The notes below the pieces were generated by a model. It had not been told where the DNA came from. It made no database searches and worked only from the letters and a program-made list of their open reading frames with translations. Shown here in pieces: positions 28,611 through 36,019 of a stretch of DNA of 36,969 nucleotides (positions are counted from its first letter, which is position 1; every line of letters starts with the position of its first letter). Position numbers and translations under genes: made by a program. The DNA is from Gammaproteobacteria bacterium (lineage in GTDB: Bacteria > Pseudomonadota > Gammaproteobacteria > Xanthomonadales > SZUA-36). Location of the stretch: contig JAUHYP010000030.1 of assembly GCA_030426265.1 (NCBI GenBank), positions 1-36,969 on the forward strand. The letters are read 5' to 3'.

Positions 28611-29287
28611 CGGTCTTCGGACGTCGCGGGGGCCATGCGGCCGGCGGCATAGCGGTACACCGCGAACTCGAGCGGATGGGCCGCTTCATAGGCTTCCCGC
28701 ATGGCCGGGGTGGGGAACTGGGTGCGCGGCGTGGCGTTCACCACGGACAGGCGCGCCGGCTCGAACGTCCGGCCGAGGGCCGCGGCGATGCGCACCAGGC
28801 TTTCCGGCAGCCGCTCGGCCACACCCACTTCGATGAAACACTGCTCGATGACGTCCACGTAGTTGTCTTCCGAAACGCGGCGAGGGAAGTGATTGAGGAA
28901 ATTGGGACGGTGCGCCTCCAGGAAGGATTCAAGGCCGCCTTCCAGGCCGTCGGGACGCTGCTTCCAGTCATCGGCGGTGCGGCGCAGGTAGTGATAATTC
29001 GACAGCGCCATCTCGAACGGGTCCCGGAGGATGGTGAGAAACTGCCGAGCCTCGGGATACAGGTCCTCGACCCCGAAGCCACGGTCGCGATTGAAATGCC
29101 CGAAGACCACCCGTGGACCCCGTGAGTCCCCATCGGGCCGACTCGGTGGCCGGCCCGTCCGCTCGTCGTAGTAGTTGCGCACCATCGCGTCCCCGTACCA
29201 CTGCTGGAACACCTCCCGGACCGCGCTGCCGGCCGTTTTCGGTACGTGGATGTACACCAGGACGTCGCTGGGATCGAACGTTCTCAT
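28607..29287 (-). CDS. Sulfotransferase family protein
   Basis: A 226-residue PAPS-dependent sulfotransferase of the Sulfotransfer_2-like type. The 5'-phosphosulfate loop is YIHVPKTAGSA (12-22) and the 3'-phosphate motif is LRDPFEMALSNY (87-98). The ATG at 29287 is preferred because GGGGAG lies just before it; a GTG one codon upstream is possible. No membrane segment is seen, so it would act on cytoplasmic sugar intermediates. First gene of the minus-strand set, divergent from the large glycosyltransferase across 121 bases. Confidence 0.85.
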   Translation of the reverse strand: MRTFDPSDVLVYIHVPKTAGSAVREVFQQWYGDAMVRNYYDERTGRPPSRPDGDSRGPRVVFGHFNRDRGFGVEDLYPEARQFLTILRDPFEMALSNYHYLRRTADDWKQRPDGLEGGLESFLEAHRPNFLNHFPRRVSEDNYVDVIEQCFIEVGVAERLPESLVRIAAALGRTFEPARLSVVNATPRTQFPTPAMREAYEAAHPLEFAVYRYAAGRMAPATSEDR

Positions 29288-29408
29288 CACCGCTCCCCTG
29301 TCGATATCCGAGCGTAGCAGACTGACCCGGCCGATCGAAGAATCGCACCGAACCGGGGCCGGGCCCGTGACCCGGCCGTGGCTTGGCGCACCCGGACAAG
29401 GCAGCGGA

Positions 29409-31553
29409 ATGACGCCCCCCCCCCTGCAGGGGCCGCTTCACGTAGAATCACCGGCACAGACCGGAACCCGGTCCCTTGCCGGGGATCCCGATAAAGCCTG
29501 GGCCAGATTCTTGCCGACAGAAAACATCACCTTGTTCACCCCCTATTTTCTCGCCGCGGATGCCTCCCGCCAGGCGGAACTGGACGCCTGTCTCCGGCAC
29601 AACCTGGCCAATCCCCTGATCGACCGGATCTACCTGCTCATCGACGACGGCGCGCAGCCGCCGGAACAGGACGCAAAGATCCGGGTGGTCTCCATCGACC
29701 ACCGGCCGAGCTACGCGGACTGGCTGTCCTGTGTCGAGCAGCATGAACCGCCCGGCATCGCCCTGCTCGCCAACAGCGACATCCATTTCGACGATTCGCT
29801 CGCCCACCTGCCCGGGCTGCTTCCCGACCTCGATTCCTTCCTGGCGCTGAGCCGCTGGGAAGCCGACGGCGGGCAACTGGAAAAGCACCCGAACCCGCAC
29901 TGGTCCCAGGACGTCTGGGCGCTCCGTGCCCGCGCCGCGTTTCCTGAGCCCCTCAAGCGGCGGCTCGGGTTCCCGCTCGGAACGCCGCGCTGCGACAACA
30001 AGGTGGCCTACGTCTTCGCAACGGCCGGATGGCGGGTGAAGAACCCCCACGACCTGGTGATCAGCCATCACCTGCAGGCCTCGGAGGGACGGGGCTACGA
30101 CAAGCGCGGGGACACCACCATCATCGGGGGGGTGGCCTACGTGCACCCCGCGGGCAGCGACGATCCGGAATCGCGACTGGAATTCGACATCTGGACCCTG
30201 GGAGAGCCCAGGGTGGACAAGGTATCGCTGAACCGGAGCCTGGAACGATGGCGACGGCAGGACCTGGCCGTCCCGCCCGCGGCCGTCGCCGAACCGGAGA
30301 ACGCAATGAATGGCCACCTGGTTCACGGCCACCGCAAGCTGGACCTGTTCCGGCAGGGTCGCCGCATCCATCACGACCCGGCGGAAGGAATGACGGTGTT
30401 CGAAGGAGCGGACGCCCTGTTGGTCCAGTGCGGCATCGACCCCCGGGAGTGGATCGTCCTCGACAAGCACGATGGCCGTGCGAACGACGACGGAAGGGTC
30501 CATTCGGATTGGCCGTCCAGGGTCCTGGCCGGTTGCGAACCCGACATTTCCGACGCACCGCGCAGTAGCGAGGACGTCTGTTTCTGGCAGTACCCCTGCA
30601 TCACGGAACTCCAGGCGCGCGACAACCATCGCAGGCCGGCCGACGACGACGACCAGGGACGGCCACACGATGGGGTGCTCGATTGTTACCTGGGGCTTCC
30701 CTGGGCGACCTGGATCGATCACCGCAGTTTTCCGGAGTCGGTGCTGAAGGCGCAACGACAGGCCATTGCCACCGCCGGGGCGCTGGCCCGGGCCTCGGGA
30801 TGCAGCCTGCGGGTGCACACGGTCTGCCAGCACATCCGGTGGCGGCTGATGCTGGACATCGCGCTGGACGTCGGCGTCACCGACCTGTGGGTCAGTCATT
30901 GCACGGCGCAGGCGCAGGAAGAGATCGCGCAATCAGGCGCGCCCATCCGGCTGCATCCCTGGAGCCTCTACGCCGTGAACCACTGCGACCCTGCACGGTC
31001 GCATGGCCTGACGCCGGACAAACCGATGCGCGAACGAAAGCTGCTGGCCAGCTTCATCGGCGCGCACATGCCCCACTACCTGTCCGATATCCGCGTACGC
31101 ATCGATCGCGAACTCAATGCGCTCGAACGCGACGACCTGCATGTTCGCCTGGGCGACGTCTGGCACTTCAATCACATCGTCTACGATCACCAGGTCCTGC
31201 GAAAACAGCTCGAGGAGAACCACGAGGACGCACAGAAGGCCGCGGCGCTGAACTACAACCAGCTGCTTTCGGATTCGCGGTTTTCACTGTGCCCCGCCGG
31301 ATCGGGGCCGAACACCCTGCGCCTGTGGGAATCCATCGCGGTGGGCAGCATCCCGGTCCGTTTCGATGACGGCCTGCTGTTGCCCGAACCCTTCGCCGAG
31401 GAACTCGAGCGCCTGTGCATCGACTGGACCGATCCGGAAACCGGGGCCGGCCTGGTGGCGCACCTGGAGTCCTTCGATCTCGATGAGCTGCAATCGAGGT
31501 CGGACCGGCTTCGGGAAATCTACGCGGCCATCGAAACGATGACCTGCTACTGA
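29409..31553 (+). CDS. Large two-part glycosyltransferase with C-terminal exostosin-like domain
   Basis: A 714-residue protein with no close namesake. The N-terminal half (about 38-300) looks like a GT-A-type domain: FTPYFLAAD, IYLLIDDG and LANSDIHFDDS (about 120-130). A middle segment (about 300-430) is unassigned. The C-terminal part (about 440-710) resembles exostosin/GT47-type glycosyltransferases, with LLASFIGAH and SLCPAGSGPNTLRLWESIAVGSIPV near 623-648. The start at ATG 29409 is uncertain because codons 3-6 contain a ten-C run. If translation began further down, near TTG 29511, the run would be in the leader. The FkbM-type gene follows after 13 bases. Confidence 0.75.
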   Translation: MTPPPLQGPLHVESPAQTGTRSLAGDPDKAWARFLPTENITLFTPYFLAADASRQAELDACLRHNLANPLIDRIYLLIDDGAQPPEQDAKIRVVSIDHRPSYADWLSCVEQHEPPGIALLANSDIHFDDSLAHLPGLLPDLDSFLALSRWEADGGQLEKHPNPHWSQDVWALRARAAFPEPLKRRLGFPLGTPRCDNKVAYVFATAGWRVKNPHDLVISHHLQASEGRGYDKRGDTTIIGGVAYVHPAGSDDPESRLEFDIWTLGEPRVDKVSLNRSLERWRRQDLAVPPAAVAEPENAMNGHLVHGHRKLDLFRQGRRIHHDPAEGMTVFEGADALLVQCGIDPREWIVLDKHDGRANDDGRVHSDWPSRVLAGCEPDISDAPRSSEDVCFWQYPCITELQARDNHRRPADDDDQGRPHDGVLDCYLGLPWATWIDHRSFPESVLKAQRQAIATAGALARASGCSLRVHTVCQHIRWRLMLDIALDVGVTDLWVSHCTAQAQEEIAQSGAPIRLHPWSLYAVNHCDPARSHGLTPDKPMRERKLLASFIGAHMPHYLSDIRVRIDRELNALERDDLHVRLGDVWHFNHIVYDHQVLRKQLEENHEDAQKAAALNYNQLLSDSRFSLCPAGSGPNTLRLWESIAVGSIPVRFDDGLLLPEPFAEELERLCIDWTDPETGAGLVAHLESFDLDELQSRSDRLREIYAAIETMTCY
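29415..29424 (+). repeat. Ten-C homopolymer at the start of the glycosyltransferase gene
   Basis: Ten consecutive C lie six bases after the A of the proposed ATG. Gain or loss of one base would shift the frame after codon 2 and prematurely end or silence the protein. Such tracts drive phase variation of surface-glycan genes in other bacteria. If the true start is downstream, the tract would instead lie in the untranslated leader. Confidence 0.6.
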
Positions 31554-31566
31554 GGAGCTGACCGAC

Positions 31567-32475
31567 ATGAACCCCCATTCCGACCTGTTCCTGGACTTCG
31601 AACGCCAGCGAGTCGTTTCGGATGGCATGTCCGTCTACGACTTTCTGGGCGGCGCCATCAACGCGGCCTACAAGAACGGCTGGGATCGCAACGTGCAGCC
31701 GGTCGGCAAACCGTTTCATCCTTCCTTTCCCAGGCCGTCGGAATGGACCATCGACTGGGTGGCCTGCCTGCTCGCGGCGAAACTCGCCGGTGAGCGGTTT
31801 GGCGTCATCGAACTGGGCGCGGGATTCGGTCAGTGGTCGGTCGCCGCGATCATGGCCTACAAGGCGTGCAAGCCCGGCCATGCGGCGAAATGCATGGCGC
31901 TGGAAGCGGAGAGCACCCACTACGAATGGCTTCAGCACCACGTGGAACGCAATCTCGGCCACCACACCGATGTCGAACTGCAACTTCTCAACGCCGCGGC
32001 CGGCTTCGACGGCGCCGTGCGTTTCCCCGCGCTTCCGGAGCCTTCGAAAGTCTATGGCGCCACCTACGGCACCCACATGGAGGGACCGACGCGCGAGGTG
32101 CCCTGCCTTTCCCTGCAATCGATCTACAAGGCCTTCGGCTCGCACCCCGTCAACCTGCTGCACTGCGACATCCAGGGCGCCGAGGCCGACCTGATCGGGC
32201 ACCCTGAATTCTGCGCCGTGATCCGCGACACCCGGGTCGTCCTGTTCGGCACGCACCGTTCCGTGGAGCTGCACGAGCGCGTTCGCGACGCCGTTCGCGA
32301 ATCAGGCCTGTGCCTCGCGGTCGACTGGCCCCGGAACTCGACGGTGCACACGCGCTATGGCGACGTGCAGACGACGGACGGCGCGCTGCTCGCGCTCGCG
32401 GAAGAAGACTTCTGGGTGGCGCAGGACTGGATCGATTTCGAGGGGCTACAGGGCGAAGCGGAACCGTCCTCCTGA
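31567..32475 (+). CDS. FkbM-family methyltransferase
   Basis: A 302-residue SAM-dependent methyltransferase. The glycine-rich SAM loop is VIELGAGFGQWS (80-91), and the FkbM hallmark CDIQGAEADL lies at 200-209 after the variable region. FkbM enzymes O-methylate sugars or polyketides. GAGGAG precedes the ATG, and the gene is co-transcribed with the large glycosyltransferase, 13 bases upstream. Its stop is separated from the convergent sulfotransferase stop by only four bases. Confidence 0.85.
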   Translation: MNPHSDLFLDFERQRVVSDGMSVYDFLGGAINAAYKNGWDRNVQPVGKPFHPSFPRPSEWTIDWVACLLAAKLAGERFGVIELGAGFGQWSVAAIMAYKACKPGHAAKCMALEAESTHYEWLQHHVERNLGHHTDVELQLLNAAAGFDGAVRFPALPEPSKVYGATYGTHMEGPTREVPCLSLQSIYKAFGSHPVNLLHCDIQGAEADLIGHPEFCAVIRDTRVVLFGTHRSVELHERVRDAVRESGLCLAVDWPRNSTVHTRYGDVQTTDGALLALAEEDFWVAQDWIDFEGLQGEAEPSS

Positions 32476-32479
32476 GCCG

Positions 32480-33421
32480 TCAATCGGGCGGATAGCCCAG
32501 CCGTTCACACAGGGACCGATATCGCGGCGCATCCCCAAGTTCCGCCTGGAGGTCCTCCGGGATGTCGCGGCGTTCGCGCGCCGCGATCCGGTTGCCGGTC
32601 CGTCCGCTGTCCCCGGACAGGTGCTGGATTCCGATCAGCGCCTCGAAGTGTTCGATGCAGGGCAGTTCCAGGGACGCACAAACGAGACCCATCACGACAT
32701 CCGGATCGCTTACGAGGTCCTCGTAGCGATAGAGGTCGAGCCCCTGGTACTCGTCCAGGAAGGAATGGTATCGGCCGGCATATTCCTCGAGGGTACCCGG
32801 CGTGAAGTGAACCCAGCGATTCACCCGCAGCGACAGGAAGGAGTCGAGGGGATGGCGCACGGTGACCACCGCCCGGGTGGCATGGTCCGACCCCAGCAGA
32901 CGCCCGAGGGCCGGCGCGTCGGAAGGCCAGTCGTCGGAGCAGAACATGCTGTGCGCGTGGTCGCGAAGCACGAGTCGCATGCCCCGGGACCGGCAGTACG
33001 CCATGACGGGCCGCAAGCCCGCCAGGAAGATGTCTGTTTCGAGCCCCACCGACGACCCGGACAGGCTCATGCGAACCAGCCGCGCCAGGTCCGTGGGAAA
33101 GAACCGATTCCCGCTGCGTCCTCCCCCCAGTCGGCTGTGTGGCGCCACTTCGCTAAGCATCATGGTGTTCGGCATTGCCGCCAGGCACCGTGAGAACAGC
33201 GTCCCACCGGTGCAGGCCAGGTGGTGGACCAGGCGAATGGGCTCGGCTTCGGCGGCCGTTTCCTCGGTGATGAGTCGAATCTGGTCCAGCAGGCTGGGGA
33301 GCGGCTCGAAGGCCACGCTGGCCGGGTCCTCGCGCAACCACTCATGGCTGTCGACCAGGCGGGCGCACTCCTCCACGATCTCCATGAGCCGGTCGCTGGC
33401 GATGATGGGCGAAGTGTTCAT
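32480..33421 (-). CDS. Second sulfotransferase family protein
   Basis: A 313-residue protein with a divergent PAPS loop HLACTGGTLFSRCL (67-80) and 3'-phosphate motif VRHPLDSFLSLR (188-199), followed by YRYEDLVSDP near 250, as in Sulfotransfer_1/3-type enzymes. It is unrelated in detail to the sulfotransferase at 28607, so two different sulfation steps are likely. It is the last gene of a minus-strand operon with the two coiled-coil genes, 18 bases after the methyltransferase fusion. No signal peptide. Confidence 0.82.
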   Translation of the reverse strand: MNTSPIIASDRLMEIVEECARLVDSHEWLREDPASVAFEPLPSLLDQIRLITEETAAEAEPIRLVHHLACTGGTLFSRCLAAMPNTMMLSEVAPHSRLGGGRSGNRFFPTDLARLVRMSLSGSSVGLETDIFLAGLRPVMAYCRSRGMRLVLRDHAHSMFCSDDWPSDAPALGRLLGSDHATRAVVTVRHPLDSFLSLRVNRWVHFTPGTLEEYAGRYHSFLDEYQGLDLYRYEDLVSDPDVVMGLVCASLELPCIEHFEALIGIQHLSGDSGRTGNRIAARERRDIPEDLQAELGDAPRYRSLCERLGYPPD

Positions 33422-33439
33422 CGACGCGGTGCCGCCCGC

Positions 33440-34939
33440 TCAGCCGCCGGGTTCGAAGTCGCCGGACAGGGCGCGTTCGAGACGGGCAGCCTGCGTTGCC
33501 GCCCCCCGGTCGTCGCCGTCCCCGGAGATGTGCTTGAGGTACTCGGAGGCGGCGCCCAGTCGCCGGTGGAGCTTCTGCAACAGTTCCTGCTGTCGCTCCT
33601 TGAGCTCCATGAGCCCGGCGTAACGCTCGCGCAGGTCCTCGAGGTCGGTCTCGCGTTGCGCCTGGGCGCGAAGCGCGACGGAAAGGTCGTCGTGGGACTG
33701 GTCGAGACGCGACTCCAGTTCGCGGATCCGGCCTTCGTCACGCGCCATCCGCTCGCGCAGGCCGGAGGCTTCGCGCTCGAGTTCCCGGGCCCGCCCCTGC
33801 GCCGTCTCGACGGCTGAAGTGAGTTCGGCCAGCCGTTGCGCTCCGGACTGGCGCAGCTCCGACAGCTCGTTCGTCCGGGCGTCCAGCTGCTCGCGCAGTC
33901 CCGTGTTCTGTCCCTGGAGCGCCGTGCTGCGGCCCTCCAGTTCCACATGACGGTCGCGAAATCCCGCAAGCTGTTCATCCAACTCCCGCAGGCGCGTCTG
34001 GGCCGCTTCCCTGGACAGGTCGAATTCTTCCTTGAGGGATTGCCAGCGGCTTTCGAGTTCCTGCGCTGACTCACGCTGTGACTGTTCACGCTCCTGCAGC
34101 GCCCGAAATTGCGCCTGCAGCGATTCGAGCTCCGATGTGGCCGTCGTCAGGGCCTCGCTGGCGGCACGCTCGCGGCCGGCGAATTCCTCACGCTGGGCCT
34201 CCAGCGCCTCGTCCTTCCGCGCCAGGGCGGCCTTGTGCTCCGCTTCCAGCCGGGTGAGGGTTTCGCGCAGCTTTCGCGCTTTCGCCGCCTGGTGCGCGGC
34301 ATCGAACACGATGGGGTCCAGTTCGAAATGCGACCGGGGCCAGTCCGCGTCCTCGGAATCGTTGGCGCCCACCTGCCGATAGCCGATGGCGCCGAGACGC
34401 TCCGCCAGTGAGGGCATCGGCTCCGCGGCCTCCGGGATTCCGTCGGCACTGGCGGTCAGGAACACGTGGCTGAAAACGGGCGCTTCCGACGACGCTTCCA
34501 GGGCTTCGACCAGGAGTGATTCGACCCCTGGCGCGTCGACCACCAGCCAGTTGTCCCCACCCGGGCGCAGGCCGAAGCGTCCGACCATGTCGGCCAGGCC
34601 CGCTGTTTCCACCTCCACGCAGGCCGTCTCGAACAGGCCCGGCATCTGCTCCCGAAACGCGCCCGCGGGAAGAAATCCGCTGAACCGCGGAACACTCAGC
34701 ATGTGGAAGGCCTGCGACCCGCTGGCCGCCGCCGCCGCGAGCTGGACCAGCTCGATGTGGTCGGCGTCCGCCACCCGGCCCTCCAAGCGCTCCACGCAGG
34801 CAGGCTGAGGCTCCACCAGGTGGACCCTGCTGTCGGTCAGATCGAGATAGACGTCGATGTCATCGCCGCCGCCCGCACCGATGTGCAGAACGGCCTGCGG
34901 GCGTGACAGGATGGCGCAGTGGTCGCGAAACCAGCCCAT
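33440..34939 (-). CDS. Methyltransferase-like domain fused to a long coiled coil
   Basis: A 499-residue protein. The N-terminal part (about 1-205) has a Rossmann-type start (AVLHIGAGGGDDIDVYLDL, then VHLVEPQPACVERL) and a WLVVDAPGVESLL segment equivalent to the FkbM motif, so it is a FkbM-like methyltransferase, possibly degenerate. Residues about 210-470 are an almost unbroken Glu/Arg/Gln/Leu-rich coiled coil, ending in LQKLHRRLGAASEYLKHI. ATG at 34939 is preferred over a TTG 66 bases upstream that would overlap the previous gene. Coiled-coil extensions are known in capsule chain-length regulators, where the helix acts as a ruler; that role here is inference. Confidence 0.75.
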   Translation of the reverse strand: MGWFRDHCAILSRPQAVLHIGAGGGDDIDVYLDLTDSRVHLVEPQPACVERLEGRVADADHIELVQLAAAAASGSQAFHMLSVPRFSGFLPAGAFREQMPGLFETACVEVETAGLADMVGRFGLRPGGDNWLVVDAPGVESLLVEALEASSEAPVFSHVFLTASADGIPEAAEPMPSLAERLGAIGYRQVGANDSEDADWPRSHFELDPIVFDAAHQAAKARKLRETLTRLEAEHKAALARKDEALEAQREEFAGRERAASEALTTATSELESLQAQFRALQEREQSQRESAQELESRWQSLKEEFDLSREAAQTRLRELDEQLAGFRDRHVELEGRSTALQGQNTGLREQLDARTNELSELRQSGAQRLAELTSAVETAQGRARELEREASGLRERMARDEGRIRELESRLDQSHDDLSVALRAQAQRETDLEDLRERYAGLMELKERQQELLQKLHRRLGAASEYLKHISGDGDDRGAATQAARLERALSGDFEPGG

Positions 34940-34947
34940 GGGGAACG

Positions 34948-35856
34948 TCAGCGCTTCCCGCGGCCCATGAAGGGACCCAGCAGACGGCGCGCCGGGGCGG
35001 TCCAACGCCAGGACAGGGCCTTGTGGACCGCTTCGAGGTCCCGTTCGGCCCGGGCGAGCCTTGATTCCAGCTTCGCCTGCTGTTCCGGGGTCGGGCGGGC
35101 GGAGGCCTCGAGCAACACGGCTTCCATCTCGCGGTTCGCGGTGATGTAGGTCTTGAGCTCCTGGCGCATCCGTTCGAGCTGCAGGAGGAGCAGCTCATTC
35201 TCCTCCTGGAGGTTGCCGGAGCCCTCTGTCGCTCCGGCTGCCGTCTCGGCTTCCCAGGCGCGAAACGCTTCCACGCGTTCGAGCAGGGGACTCGGCGCCA
35301 GGTCGACCGGCGACTTCAACGGCAGGCTGCATGCGGCGATCTCGGCCCACAGCGCGCCGGTTTCAGGGTCACCCCTGACGATCACGTCCGCGACGGCAAG
35401 CAACAGGGGTGAAGGCTGCTTTCGGCCGGCGGCCGCCGCGCTGTCGTGCGCACGCGCTTCGAAGCCCGTCCGCGATTGAAGCAGGGAACGGAACCGCTCG
35501 GGCTGGTTGACGGCGGCCTCCGCGTCCACCAGGGTCAGCCGCCGGCGGTTGGCCCTGAGCAGGGCGACGATGGATGTCGCCCGGCGGGTCCAGGCTTCCA
35601 GGTGTTTAGCGCCACCGGGCGCACGCTGCAGCGCCGCGGCGACCTCCAGGACGGGGTTCGAATAAACTACGAGGGCCCGGCTCGAGGGGTCGGCCGAAAG
35701 TCGCTCCTGCAGGGTGTCGAATGCCACCCCTTCCGCACCACGGGATACCAGCGAGGCTTCCAGCCCCTTGTCCAGTGGCGTCGCGGAACAGGCTGCCAGC
35801 AGCAGCCCGCAATCGGCATTCGCGCCGGGGGACACTTCAACGGAACCGGAGTTCAT
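34948..35856 (-). CDS. Coiled-coil protein of polysaccharide locus
   Basis: A 302-residue protein with no recognised enzyme domain. The start is taken as ATG at 35856 (MNSGSVEVSPG); the longer frame to 36129 adds a compositionally odd region running through the divergent gap. Residues about 15-215 are alpha/beta-like (CGLLLAACSATPLDKGL; ALVVYSNPVLEVAAAL). Residues about 225-285 form a coiled coil (ENELLLLQLERMRQELKTYI). The tail ALSWRWTAPARRLLGPF is a motif often seen beside coiled coils in O-antigen glycosyltransferases and methyltransferases. It sits eight bases upstream of the methyltransferase-coiled-coil gene, and the two may interact through their coils. Confidence 0.65.
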   Translation of the reverse strand: MNSGSVEVSPGANADCGLLLAACSATPLDKGLEASLVSRGAEGVAFDTLQERLSADPSSRALVVYSNPVLEVAAALQRAPGGAKHLEAWTRRATSIVALLRANRRRLTLVDAEAAVNQPERFRSLLQSRTGFEARAHDSAAAAGRKQPSPLLLAVADVIVRGDPETGALWAEIAACSLPLKSPVDLAPSPLLERVEAFRAWEAETAAGATEGSGNLQEENELLLLQLERMRQELKTYITANREMEAVLLEASARPTPEQQAKLESRLARAERDLEAVHKALSWRWTAPARRLLGPFMGRGKR

Positions 35857-36019
35857 GGATCGATATCGGAGGCTAGAGTTCGCATCGCGGGTCCCTGGAT
35901 ACGACCAGTGGGGTAAGGACATCCCGTGCGCCATCGGTCCATGATGACGGGGGCCAGTGGCGAGTATAAAGGAATTGGAATTTCCGGCGTCCACGGACCC
36001 TTCGTGATGCGCGCATCGT

